A stretch of 64,000 nt of DNA from Amylostereum areolatum (lineage: Eukaryota > Basidiomycota > Agaricomycetes > Russulales > Stereaceae), in NCBI GenBank assembly GCA_012932865.1, contig SAXG01000064.1:72952-136951 (forward strand), given 5' to 3'. A program made the position numbers and the translations under genes. Below, piece after piece: positions 45,604-57,676 of this stretch (position 1 is the first letter of the stretch; every line of letters starts with the position of its first letter). The notes under the pieces are model-generated. The model was not told the origin of the DNA. It made no database searches and saw nothing but the letters and a program-made list of their open reading frames with translations.

Positions 45604-48362
45604 ATGAAAGCTGCCCTCTGTGCCCTCCTCGCCGGCGCGGCGTTCAACTTGGTCGAGGCGTGCGCCGACGGCCACCAAGATCACGACGACCACGGGCATC
45701 AGTCCCATCTCAACCCGAACGTTCGACGCGCGTCGTCGCCGTTCCAGCTCCCGGTGCCGACGCGCCCTTTGGAGTGGGGAGACGTCAACATCATCCATAC
45801 GACGGACAGCCATGGGTGGCTGCTTGGGCATCAGAAGGCGTCCGAGCCGGAGCCTAACTACAGGTGCGGTTCCCCCCCGTTTTGCCGTCGTTCGGGTGCG
45901 GCTGACGGGAGGTCGTATGTACATAGCGGAGACCTTGGGGAGTTCGCGTCGTTCGTCGCGCATATGAAGGAGATCGCCGAGGTGCGCGGAGTCGCTCGCG
46001 AGGTTCGGCTCGTTGTTGACGTTGGCCCCGCGGATCGTGCAGCGAAAGGGCGTCGATTTGCTGTTGGTCGACTCTGGGGACCTGCACGACGGTGCGTTCT
46101 TTCGCGGGGTTTGGTTCGGGCTGGAGAATCGGGGAAGCTGAGTGGACATATCATGTGCGCAGGGACGGGCTTGACGGACGCGTTTCCTGCGGGTGGGGTG
46201 GATGGACACGACGTGCGTCTCGTTCGCTCTCTTTTCGGCTGGGACTGTTGAACAGAAGCTACTTGTTCTCGTCAGGCTCTCCAATACTTCGCCCAGCTCC
46301 CCTACGACCTTCTGGCCATCGGAAAGTGAGGATCCCTTCGTAAGCCGCATTGCCGGAGCTCTGACCCCTCGGCATCGCTCCTAGCCACGAACTCTACGTT
46401 TACAACGACACCCTCGACGTGCATCGCAACCTGGTGCCCAAGTTCAACGGGCGGTACCTCTCCTCGAACGTCAACATCACCGTACCGGACGCGGCCGGGA
46501 ATTTGGTTAGCGTTCCCGTTGGCAGTGCGTTCCTTCCCCCCCGCGTGTCAGGTCGTTCTATGCTCACGCGGCCGTGGCCAGATCGTTATGTCAAGTTCAC
46601 GACGGCAAAGTACGCGTTTCTTGTGGTCTTCGAGCTATGAGCTATGACTGATAGGGGGATGCAGAGGTCGGAAGGTCACATCCTTGGGTGTCCTGTTCGA
46701 TTTCACAGGAAACGACGACAATACGACCGTGCAGAAGGTGGAGGATATGGTCAAGGAGGCGTGGGTGCGTTGTATCGTGCTCCTACATGCCGGTATGCCG
46801 ACTGACTCTTTTCATGCATCAGCTCGCGGAGGCGATACAAGAGGAACCGGATTTCTTCCTCTTGACAGGGTGAGTCTTCTTGCACCATTTTTGAAGGGAA
46901 TGATATGTACGCTCGATACCCTAGACACATGCCGGTCAGCAACGACAAGTGTGCGTAGCGTCGCGTGCTTCCGTGTCCTTGGCTGTTGCTCACAGTCGTG
47001 GATGCAGGGCCGCTGGTCTTCAATGCCATTCGTGCTGTGCATCCCCAAACGCCCATCCTTATCCTCGGTGGGCACACGCATATACGCGACTGTGTGCAGC
47101 TGGACGGACGTTCTATGGCGTTGGAAAGCGGACGGTACATGGAGACCGTGGGTAGGTCCCGCGTCTTTGCGTCGTTCATAACCGTTGGTTGACATCTCGC
47201 TGTAGGATGGATGAGTGAGTGGGGCTCCGCTGCTCCCTATTTGCGTGGTGTTTATCGCGAATCTAGGCGCGAATCTGGACGAGAAAAATAGCACGGGCAA
47301 CATCACCTTCACCAGACGTTACCTCGATCCGAACCGGGTCACGTACGAGGTACGTCCCTCTGCGTGTGTCTTCTGGGTCCACAGCTCACTCTGCGACAGT
47401 ACCACACCTCCCAGTCCAACAGGACCTTTGACACAAGGTTCGGGCAAGGCATTACACAAGGCTTGGAGGAGATCGCTCAGCGTTACGACCTGAGTTCCGT
47501 CTTCGGCACGGCGCCTCAAGACTACACCCTCACCCGGTGCGTCCCCATACCCATACCATCTCTTAACCCCTTCCCGTCGTTTCTGACCCGTCGCCGCTCA
47601 GGAACCCTTACCCCTCGAATGGCTCCCTCCTCTCCCTCATGGGCGAACAAGCCCTCCCCATCGCGCTCGCCACGAACAACTCCCGCGCCTCGATCCCGAA
47701 CCTGATCATCGCCAACTCGGGCGTCCTCCGCTTCGACATCTACAAGGGCGTCTTCGACCGGAACGACCAGTACACGGTGGCGACGCACCCGAACGCGTTC
47801 GTGTACGTCGCGAACGTGACCGCGGACGTCGCCAAGCGCACGCTCGCGACGCTCACGCAGGAGGGCGAGCTGCGCAAGCGGGGCGGCGGGGCGGGGGACA
47901 GCGAGCGCGAGGCGTATGCCAGGGGAGAGGTCGAAACGCGGTATCGGAGGTGGTTGGCGGACATGGCCGCGCGCGAGACGCTGGCCAGGCGCGACGCGGC
48001 GAACCTGACCTTGGGATACGTCACCAACGACGTGCGTCTCCGTCTCTCCTTGCCCCGTCTTTTCCCCCTCCCGATGCTGACACCCCATGCCCCCCCAGTC
48101 GTGCCCGGGCGTCGGCGACGACACTCCCCACCTCGCCCTGCCCCACTTCGACACCCCGGACTTCTTCGGCTCGAGCCCCCCGAACGTGGCGGACGACGCG
48201 CCGATCGACCTCGTGTTCACCGACTTCGAGCAGGGCCAGGTGCTCGACGTGCTCAACGCGCTGCAGTCGGAGCGGGTGTTCACCGCGGCGGACGTCGCGT
48301 CGTACAGTCCGATATTGATCGACGCGGTGGTGGGCGTGTTCGCGAAGGAGGCTTGGAACTGA
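45604..48362 (+). CDS. Secreted calcineurin-like metallophosphatase/5'-nucleotidase, copy 2
   Basis: A tandem paralogue of the gene at 42031 with the same intron plan. Signal peptide [20 protein letters not shown], then a His/Asp-rich stretch ([12 protein letters not shown]) that copy 1 has only in part. Metal motifs are kept: [22 protein letters not shown] and LGGHTHIRD. Downstream blocks include [32 protein letters not shown] and [12 protein letters not shown], ending EAWN as in copy 1. The 9-nt exon recurs at 47206-47214, between a TGTAG acceptor and GTGAGT donor. At the intron where copy 1 has a GC donor, this copy has GT (T|GTGCGT near 46950). All active residues seem intact, so both copies are probably functional. 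Confidence 0.9.
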
Positions 48363-48887
48363 GCGTGCTTCCTTATCACCAAGTTGGCTCGTGCCTCAGG
48401 GCTGGATGTCGTGGGGTTCGGATGTCCGTGTCAGGATTTGTCGGACAAGGACAGTGGTTGTGGACTTTGAGTAGGAAGACCATAATAAGACTGACATCGT
48501 ACGTACACCACTCGGTGTTCTGTATCCACTGGCATACCATACTGCATCGCAAATCTGGCCAGAGGCCGGCCCATTGGCAGAGGGCGATCATGGGATCGTG
48601 AAAGAGGTTGGGGCGAGTTAGAGCGCCAAATCTGCAGATGTTTGGTCCAGATTCGGTACAGATACGGATTGGTGTGATGGGCTATGCGAGGTCGCTGTCG
48701 ATATCGCTTCGACCGCGACTTGCGTACACATACCTTCAAGTTCTCCCCTCTCGGTCTTTCTCTCTGTTTCAAGGTTGGAGGTGGGGCTTCAAGCTTGGTG
48801 AGTCTCGTGCGACCGCGACCGCGTTTATACACGTTAACGTCTGCCAATCGAAGTGTAAGTGCTCGGTCTTCAGTTGCGCCCGTGCCA
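48363..48887. other. Intergenic, upstream of F-box gene
   Basis: No gene supported. TTTATACACG near 48825 is a weak TATA candidate about 60 bp before the start. Confidence 0.45.
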
Positions 48888-50467
48888 ATGTCTTTGTCCA
48901 CCCTCCTTCCGGAGCTTCGGGAGGCCATCGCAGACGAACTCGAGTCGCGCACCGATCTCCTTTCTCTCGCCCTTGTTTCTTCCACGTTCAAGCGACACAT
49001 AATCCCCGACCGCCTTCGCTACCACACCGTCGCGACGAACGCGCGGAACCCCGCGCTGTGGGCCAAGCTCTCCTCTCGCCCCGACCTCGCGCGGAACGTG
49101 CGCCAACTCGTTTTGGCCCACGCCGAACCGGGCGACTTTCGCACCCAATCCAGCTCTTCGTTCTGGAGCCTGCACGCCGCAGACCACAAGCCTCACGCGC
49201 TGCCCACGGCGGCGGACACCCATGGGAACGACATCGATCCGGAACTGATCGCCGCGGCTTTCCGCGCCATGGTGTGCGTCCGTTCCGTCAAGCTCCAAGT
49301 CCTGAACCCGATCCACCTCGACTTCGACGAGTTGGAGGGACCGGCGCCTCTACCCATCCCCGTCTCCTTCGACGTTATCGAGCTCGTCGCGGCCCATTTC
49401 CCCGCCTTGACGGATTTCTCGATGTTCACCATGCTGTCTGAAGCCGGGAACGCGCTGCTGCGACGGCCGAACCATTCGGTGTGTATTCTTATCGCCCTTC
49501 TCCTCCAGGTCTGTTCGAGCGATTGACGCACCGCCGAATCGGAATCGGAAGCTTTGGCAGCTTGCGAACCTGCGGTCCCTGCACATGGAGTTTGCGTCGT
49601 TCGACCCGCCACCGAGTTTTCTGCCGTTGTTCGAGCACATGCTGTCGCTTTCTCCGGATTTAGAGGTACGTGCTTGTAAAGCACAGAGAACCCGGTCGCT
49701 CTCTGATTTGAGCTCGGGCAGGAGCTTCACATGCCCTACTGTGCGAGGCTTTACTCGGAGTCGGAGTCCGCCTTCGAAGGATACCACCTTCCTTCTCTGA
49801 AACGGCTCTGTCTGCAGCACCTAAGCGCACCGCTTCCGACGGTGGAGGAAAGGATGCTTCGCCTTTTAGATTCCCACCCCACGATCGAGGGGCTTTGCTG
49901 GTCTCAGTACGTCCCCATCCAGTCCGAGATCAGGCCGAAGCTCCCGTGCATCAAACACTTGGTCGCGTGCAACGACAACACGCTGAGAATTTTGTTGGCG
50001 GACAGAGCGCCGCGGAGTGCTCACTTGGAGAGCATCACGTCGCTCGAGCTGAACTCGGGGATCCTGCCCGCGTTGCGCTCCGTCGACCCGAACACGCTCC
50101 GGCGCGTGTCCCTCGCGTCGGTGATAGCCCCTCGACTCTGCGCGCGTTCGCGGCCCAGTTCCCGTCTCTGATTGCCATCGCGCTTCCGGGCGTGGGCATA
50201 CGCCGTGAGCGGCTCGCGACGCTGTTGCGCACCACCCTCCGCCTCCCGCTTTTCGGGCCTGACCGGTGGATGGCGCGGCGGTACCAACATCCATCGTTCG
50301 CGGAGCTGATGAGGCTGTTTCCTCGGGCGGAGGTGGTGGATTCCGTGAAATGTCCTGGGGTGATCTTCGAACGAGAAGAGAACGACGCCGCCGTGCAGAG
50401 GTTTTTGGCGAAGGTCAGGGCGCGGTATCCACGGGTGAGGCGCGTCAATGGATGGAGGGTCCGGTGA
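48888..50467 (+). CDS. F-box/LRR-type protein, paralogue of the gene at 20310
   Basis: Exons 48888-49478, 49552-49665 and 49722-50467. F-box at the N-terminus (LLPELREAIADELESRTDLL ... STFKRHIIPDRLRYHT), LWQLANLRSLHMEF at the start of exon 2, ELHMPYC at the start of exon 3, and C-terminus ARYPRVRRVNGWRVR. Introns lie in the same two positions as in the minus-strand paralogue, which also begins exon 2 with LW-x-L and exon 3 with ELH. The last exon is one base short: near 50120-50123 the frame of LRRVSLASV must shift to reach DSPSTLRAF, which aligns with the intact paralogue without a gap. This is an assembly deletion or a fresh mutation. Likely an SCF substrate adaptor. Confidence 0.8.
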
Positions 50468-50996
50468 ATATGTCTCTCGCTCGTTTTCTGTGCTTCTGAA
50501 CTTGTGCCGTTGTAGCTGCTTTGTGTAACTTGCTTTGCTCACTTGCTTTACTGTACCATGACCAGTCTGCTGTATAACACCATTACTATACTGTACTAAG
50601 TATCTACTGAGCCGATGTTAGTCTGTGTCTTGTTTTGTTTGCGTAGGACATGCTATATGTGCCATTACCTGTACGGGGTGTCGAACGTGGGGGGAGTCTT
50701 GTTAAGTTGGACTCGGAGTCCCTCAGTTGGTACCGTCGGGCCCGGGGTTCGCCGTTGGAGAGCCGATTTGGGCTGGGCTACTCCTGTCGATGGACACCGC
50801 ATTAGTTGGACCCCTCTGCCAGCCTAAGTACTTGCGTAGGTCGGCTTCTTGGGGATCATGTACAGTGGGGCGGTCTGATAGTGAATCTGTGACGGGAGAA
50901 CACGTGTTTCGTGACCGGTCGCGTCGGTGACGGCGCCGGCGACTCGGAGGACACTGACTGGGTTGCTCACAACGCTCATCGACGCTGCAACCACCC
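50468..50996. other. Intergenic
   Basis: No gene supported; 3' flank of one F-box gene and promoter of the next. Confidence 0.5.
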
Positions 50997-53126
50997 ATGT
51001 CTTCAGAGGAAGATTTGAAGGAAATCGGGCCTCGACAGTGCGTTGAACACTGCAAATTGTATCGTCCGTACTAACCGCCGCACCCCAGGGAGGCGGAGCG
51101 CTATTGGTTAACGCGTCTCGGCGTGCAGCTGAAGAACGTCACGGCTTCGAGCGATGGTGCGACGGTCTCGAAAGCCCTACAGACAATCCAGCAAGAAATG
51201 GAAGCCATGCAAGCTGCCATATGCGCCGTGAACACGCGTCGCAACACCCTCATCCCCATTGCTCGACTGTCGGCCGACGTCCTCGCCATTATTTTTTCCT
51301 TCGCTGTCATCAACGAAACCCCGACCTGGAACGAGAAGCCAAGGCCCTATTCTCCGTCCATGGGATCCAAACTGGGCTGGATCAAAGTCAGCCACGTTAG
51401 CCGACACTGGCGCCACACCGCGCTCGCCTATCCGAGTCTTTGGAGCATCGTCTCCTTCCAGGGCAGTAATTTACGATGGACCCACGAGATGCTGGCACGT
51501 TCCAAGGCTGCCCCCTTAACAATCATTCGAGCGACGCGTCCCTTGAATCTCAAGACACTTTTCAACTTCACGGGGACAGGACCCATCGTCGAGCGCGTGG
51601 GCGATTTCTCGAAGGACATGCTCGAACGGGAGTCGTGGGACCCCATCGTCGCGCGGTTGGCACAGATAGAGCACCTTCTTGTTGGGAATGCGGTAAAAGA
51701 CTTACTGATCGTGATAAAAGTGATCTCACGTCGGGCTCCCTGTCTCCGGGCGTTGGATATCTCAACTCCCCTGGTCGAAGTTCCCGGTCCCCTGGGTCAT
51801 TCGAACCACATGACTATGCTATTCCCCCCCGTCCTCTTCGACAATGACGCACCAAACCTGCGCAGCCTGAAACTTTATGGATGTCACGTCCGCTGGTCGT
51901 CCATCGTCTTCCCATCCCTCACTCATCTTGAAATCGGTCTCCCGAAGATGCAACGCTCACAAGGCATGAGCCTTCTCATGGCATTTGATCCTACCGACGA
52001 GATGTTCATCAAAAATGGACCACCCGATACCAGTGAATACTTTCTGCCAGGTTGCGATACCTTCCTGAAGGCCTTGCATCAAATGTCCGGCCTGGAATCT
52101 CTCATTCTTCACAACATCATTTCCTCCCCCGCCCCGACTGACGACGCGCCGGCCACAATATCCCTTCCTAACCTCCACAAACTCGCTGTCGAAGACAAAC
52201 GTCCGGAAACTTGTGCATGGGTTTTGGATAGGCTGCAAGTTCCAGAGATATGCACCATCTACATCGAGAGCGGACATGGGGAACACAATGGGCTGGAAGG
52301 CTATGAGGAACTTCTTCCTTTCTTGTCAGCGCACGCCGCCAAGCGCTCGAGTGCATCCTCCCCGCTTCGCACAATCTCCGTCTCTGACGATCGTGGCTTG
52401 GATATCAAAATATGGGACGATTGTAACGACGTCGACATTACAAGACTATTCCCAAAGTTCGAGCCGACCTCGGAACCAATCCTTCGCCTCTCCTTCTCGT
52501 GGCCGACGCAAGATGTCGAAGACTATCCACTGGAGCGGCTCGATGCCTTGAAAATATTTTGTCTCCATTTGCCCTTGGAGGACCTCCGGACAATCGTCGT
52601 GGAAGACTACCATGATCCCTACTGGCTGTCCTCGGATTGGATCGACATTTTCGACCGCTCTTTGAATGTAGAGCATATTCGTGCCACGGATAACGCCGCT
52701 CCCTGCCTTCTTCGCGTCCTCGGCGAGGGCAACCACGCTCCGCCGCAGACGTCAGGGACGGCGCCGACGTCGAAGAAGAAGCGCGAGGGCCGCAAGCAGA
52801 GTCCAAAGACTTCAGAACCCATGCCCTTTTTCTCTCACTTGAAATCAGTCGTCATCGACGACGCCGATCTTTCACGGAATTGCCAGGTCCCCGGCCGCGA
52901 ACTGGCATCTTATGCCACGTACCTCCAGCATTGGCTGACGAAACGTCACGAGCGAAACGCGGGGTTGCAGGCATTGCGGCTCGATTCTTGTTTAGGGGTG
53001 AATGATGCGCTCGTTGGAGAATACAGGAAGTCCGTCCCGACCGTTATATGGGAGAAGGAGGAAAGCTCCGACTTCGAGGACGAGGACGAGGACGATGAAG
53101 ATTACGATGACGATGGGGAGGAGTAG
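50997..53126 (+). CDS. F-box-like protein, tandem copy 1
   Basis: Exons 50997-51037 (41 nt) and 51089-53126 give 692 residues. The start MSSEEDLKEIGPRQ joins in phase to EAERYWLTRLGVQLKNV. A coiled-coil-like helix (TIQQEMEAMQAAICAVNTRR) leads into an F-box-type region: IPIARLSADVLAIIFSFAVI and GWIKVSHVSRHWRHTALAYP, followed by PSLW. This is the layout of a large F-box family expanded in Agaricomycetes. Leucine-rich segments continue to the C-terminus (FPSLTHLEIGLPK, LPNLHKLAVEDK, LRALDIS). The end is very acidic (about 20 Asp/Glu). The tandem neighbour at 53396 has the same 41-nt first exon. Target unknown. Confidence 0.85.
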
Positions 53127-53395
53127 AAACGTTGTGATGATCTTCCTAATGCTCGAATCTATCAAACCATATCTATGTACTCATGTTCTTCTAGTATTTA
53201 TGTCACGGTTGTTCTGTCTCTGAGCTATATCCAAGCTTTATCTTCCACTTGACTTCCATGCAGTGTCAGACAACAAATCGCAAATCGACGCGCGCACGTG
53301 ACTAGTCGCGTTGACGACGTTGGCGCTCAGAGTCAGAGTTTCTGCCTCCACATTTTGTCTACATCCTCCTATTCCTTTCCTGTACGTGCGGATAC

Positions 53396-55449
53396 ATGTC
53401 TCCTGATGGAATTTTGGAGAATCCGGAGCCTCGAAAGTGCGTCACACATGAGGCCCCCTAATCACTTATGTCTGCTGACTCCAGCGCCCGTATTACAGAG
53501 AGGCCGACCGTTACTGGCAAACGCGGCTCGCGAGGTTCAAGGACGTCAGGATAACAGCATCCGCTATCGGGAAAATTGGGACAGGAGACCTCAACGCGCT
53601 CGAAGACGAAATACAGGCGATGAAAGCGGCTATGTGCGCTGTCTATACGTATCGAAACGCCCTTCTTCCCATTGCTCGCCTTCCCTCCGAAGTCCTCGCC
53701 ATCATTTTCTCCTTCGCCGTCATCAACGAGCCCCCAACGTGGAAAAAAACCTCCAGTCTCTCCACCTCTAAAGAAAGCCTTGGTTGGATCAAGGTTAGCC
53801 ATGTCAGCCACGACTGGCGTCAAACTGCGCTCGAATGCCCTAGCCTTTGGAGGACCATATTTTTCCAACCCGATGACAAGGAGTCGCGGTGGCCGCTCGA
53901 GATGCTGGCCCGATCAAAATCTACGCTGCTGGATATTGCGCTCCCTGAGGGCTCTGCCAATACCATGTGCGAGCTCGAACCCAAGGTCCTCGAGTCCATC
54001 TTCGCACACGTCGCACAAGTAGAACATCTCTACATCGGCCACGCGTTGCAGTGCCTAGGACTCGTCGAAGGACTGCTTGCACGACCCGCGCCGTGTCTCA
54101 AGACATTGGATATCCGCTCCCCCATAATCAGGCTTGGCGAACGCAGCCCTATGAGCACTTTGCTCCCTCCCGTCCTTTTCAAGAAGGAAGCATCGAAGTT
54201 ACACAGTGTGAAGATCCTCGGGTGCCATATCTACCACTGGCCCGCTTTCCAGTTTTCCTCCATCACACACCTCGAAGTAGGACTCCCGAAATTAAGCAGC
54301 ACCGACGTGCCAGACGTCGTGATGGTGTTTGACGCCGAAGACGCGTTGGTGAAACAGACCCGACCGCCCAGCCGTACCCAACCGGACTCGTGCGATGACT
54401 TCCTCAACTTTCTTCGCATGATGCCCCAGCTCGAATATCTCTCTCTTTCCAATACGATCCCTCCCGTAGACCCCACCGATGCCGCACCGCAAATCATACC
54501 CCTTCCGAACCTACGCAAGCTTGCCATCGAGGATAAATACGCAAATATCTGCGCACGCGTTTTGGCTAGAGTACAGATTCCCGTGACGTGCACAATTTAC
54601 GTCGGGTGCGGCCACGAAGATTTCGACGGGCTCGAAGACTACGATGATATCCTTCCCTCCTTCTTTGCCCACGTTGGCAAGCGCGTTGGAGTATCGCCTC
54701 CTCTTCGCACTCTTTCCATCTCTGACCGGCAGGGCCTGGATATCAAAGTATGGGAAGATTGGAACGATGTCACGATCACGAAGCCGTCGCCAGACTTTGA
54801 ACCCAGCTCAGCTCCCACCCTGCATCTCTCGTTCTGTACAACCCTCGACTTGGAAGAGGAGGAAGACCCCGATGAGCGATTCGAAGCCCTTGGCCTTATA
54901 TGTCGCCTTCTACCCCTCGACGACCTTCGAGTGATCATAGTGGGGGATTGTCGCGAGACGAACTGGACGCCTGCGAGCTGGGTCGACCTATTCTCTCGCT
55001 GCAAGGATGTGCGCCATATCCGGGTCACGGACGACGCTGCTCTTCACCTGTTAAGCCGTTTGGGCGAAGAGACCACCGTATCAAGCCAAGTGATGACGAT
55101 GACCTTAAGAAGTGACGGTCAAAAACCTACCCCGGATCCCGTGGATCCGACCCCTCTCTTCCCTCATATACAATCGCTCCTCGTCGCCTACTCTGACCTC
55201 GACCTACCTCACCGTAGTGACGATGGCAAGGTTGGACCTCAGAATTACGCTGAGTGTCTTCAGGCATGGGTTGCCACTCGATATCGGAAGGCAGGAGCGG
55301 GCCCACGAATCCTGCGCTTCGACTGCTGCACAGGGTTGGACGCTGATTATGTGAAGGAATACCGGAAATACGTTCCCGTCGTTATTTGGGATAAGAAGAA
55401 GAAGAGAAGAAGGCCTGCAGACACGGGGGCAAGCGTATTAAATAAGTAG
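53396..55449 (+). CDS. F-box-like protein, tandem copy 2
   Basis: Exons 53396-53436 (41 nt) and 53499-55449 give 663 residues. The start MSPDGILENPEPRK joins in phase to EADRYWQTRLARFKDV, parallel to the upstream copy. Then EDEIQAMKAAMCAVYTYRNA, LLPIARLPSEVLAIIFSFAV and WIKVSHVSHDWRQTALECPS. LRR-like segments follow (ITHLEVGLPKLS, LPNLRKLAIEDKY, LRTLSISDRQGLDIK, the last with a close match in copy 1). Instead of an acidic end it has a basic one (KKKKRRRPADTG). The gene is intact. The pair arose by tandem duplication; the coding parts have diverged widely, so it is not recent. Confidence 0.85.
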
Positions 55450-55753
55450 GTTAGTAGGATGTCGGAGAATCGTACTTATTGGGAGAAAAACGCGTACATA
55501 CCAACTGTCTTTTGAGTACGATGGCTTTTCATGCGGGTGCTTCATGATATGATCTTAATAGAAGAATACCGGTCGTCCAATGGAACGACATTGACTTCAA
55601 GCTGCATTTCGTTCCAGCCCTCAAGCTCAAGCGCTCAGCGCTCAAGCTTCAAGCTTCAAGTCCGGGCCCGTCGTTCAGCACTCAGCACTAAAGAGTCATT
55701 CCGCAAAAAACTACAAATACATGAATGACACCAACGGGAAACAACCCCCGGTC
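55450..55753. repeat. Intergenic with CTCAAGC/TTCAAGC short repeats
   Basis: Around 55614-55662 there are several copies of CTCAAGC, GCTCAGC and CTTCAAG, of the same type as the tract at 24541. No gene. Confidence 0.55.
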
Positions 55754-57091
55754 TCAAGACACTGTCGCCGCCCGCTCGAGCGACCTGAGATGGTCCATCC
55801 CACATGCCCCGCGCGTCCAATCCCGAACAAGCCTGTACTTCCGCACACCCGCACACCCCTCCACGTCGCACCTCGGCGTTTCTCTTCCCTTCGTCCTCCC
55901 TGGCGTGTCGTCCACGTCCATCCTCATCTAACAGAGCTCGGATCAGGGAATGCAGCCACAGGGACGGAGAAGGACAGCTGCATATGTCGTTCGGAGGTGT
56001 TGGATGCAGACGATGGAGGTGGTCGTGAGGTTGATATCCAACGGTAGAATGTGGGCACAGGAGCGAGAATCTCTGTTACGGCGTCCACGATGACCTCTTC
56101 GTCTCCTTCGCCTTCGTTGGGCGTTCCCGGGGTGCGATCGTCTGCCGTAGCAAGGGCGTTGCGTTTGTTCCGTGGTCGGGACTGTTTCTTAAGGAGGCGA
56201 TTGATGGTCTCGGCCTGAGGACGGCGACATCGTTAGGAAGCGTGAACGGAGGAGGAAAGTGGAAAATTCATACTTTCTCATCTTCAAGTTTCTTTTCGGA
56301 CATGTGTTTGCGCTTGCGCGCTGTCTCTTCACGCCGGAGAGCGAGTTCCGTTTCATTCAGCTCTTTCTTTTTTCGTGACGACGAGTCTACAGAAGCACGA
56401 ATGACACAAGTGTAAGCAGATTGTTGTAGAAGGAAGGACGCAGAGGGCAGAGGATATCCCACCTAGAGAGACATGCGACGAGTCTACTACGCTCGCCAGT
56501 ACGGCCTGGCGTGCCGTCATTCGCCCAGGATCGCCCATGGCCGACGCTGACCGGGATTCATCCTCGTCCCCGCCTTCTGAGCCTTGCGCCTCGTCCTCGT
56601 CCTCCGACTCGATGTCGCGCGAGGGTGGCTCAGACGCGGACGATTCGACGCGTTTTCGTTTACCCCGTTGTGGGGCGGTGGGGAGCTTGAGGGTGATCTT
56701 GAGCCTGTTGTTCGCGCCGCCTTTGGAGGCCGAGGTGGCAGCCTGTCTGGAGGAAGAAGCGGCCTGAACGGGCGGACTGGGGGAAGCGGACGTGAGCTCG
56801 TCCAAGTCTGATGGATCCTGCCAGAGTAGGTATCGAGGAAGGAAGGGGATGCGCGCATGGTTAGTTCGGTGGTTACGATGGGGGGATGAAGTACGCACGG
56901 ACCTCAGCAACCTCCTCCCCTTCAACATCGACCTCGCCTTCACCATCGTCTTCCTCTTCAACGTCGACGTCCATCTCTACTTCTTCTTCACCCTCGGCGT
57001 CTTCATCGTCTTGAGGCGACGGGTCTTTGGCAACGATAGAAGCGCTTTCGGAGGCGCTTTCATCTTCAGACTCGATGATATGACGGACCAT
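55754..57091 (-). CDS. IES2: INO80 chromatin remodelling complex subunit Ies2-like (PAPA-1)
   Basis: Starts MVRHIIESEDESASESASI with an Asp/Glu-rich N-terminus, then a Ser-rich linker and a basic KITLKLPTAPQRGKRKRVE. The PAPA-1-like region begins at RMTARQAVLASVV and continues through KKKELNETELALRREETARK and AETINRLLKKQSRPRNKRN. The end (RCDVEGCAGVRKYRLVRDWT, ACGMDHLRSLE) is the small Cys-rich element usual at the C-terminus of Ies2/INO80B. Exon 1 is 56903-57091. Reaching the last block requires an intron of only about 38 nt (GTCCCT ... GTTAG, near 55930-55970) or a frame shift. Without it the protein would stop at 55924 and lack the Cys-rich end. The subunit acts with the Ino80 ATPase in the nucleus. 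Confidence 0.82.
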
Positions 57092-57676
57092 GGCTGGACA
57101 GTGGGATGCGAGGTGGGTGGAAGTTATAATACGTGGTTCGATGATATGTCGACGGAGGGGTAGCAAAAGGAGCGTTTTGGTCGAGTCCGACCACCGGAAG
57201 GCTAAAAGCAAGAGAACGTTTGTCCCAGCCTTCCCACCATTCTAAGCGCCGAAAGCCTTTGCGCCTCGTCTTCGAGTTCACTTCCGTTCCGCGAGCGAAC
57301 CAGTAAGTATGTACACGGCGATAAATCGACAGCACGCTGTACATCCACAAAGCAAGGTAGGTAGGTTAATAAGTTATATTCGCTATACAAATAACGACAG
57401 TAATAACCCTAGGAAAAGATCGTGTGGGTGCCGTGCGTCGAAATGAAGAAATACCAACAAAGATACGGCGTTGCTTGCCTGCCATCCATTCCATGAACGA
57501 AAAAAGGGGATTGAATGGCAAAATACGGAGTATGGAGTAGTGTACAGTGGGGCTGGATGGCGGGCTGGCGGAGTACACGGAAGATCATTACAGTGAGAAA
57601 CGAGAACGAAAACAACTCGAGACGCTCATAGCGAGCTGCCCGGTCGCCTGAAGTCTACGAGAATGAAGTAAACGCA
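57092..57676. other. Intergenic
   Basis: 585 bp between two minus-strand genes: promoter of the Ies2-like gene and 3' flank of the membrane protein. No gene supported. Confidence 0.5.

Noticed and set aside
49479..49551. 28-nt intron or frameshift in the F-box gene near 49500
   Set aside because: A normal 73-nt intron (GTGTGT to GGAAG) keeps the frame and matches the intron position of the paralogue.
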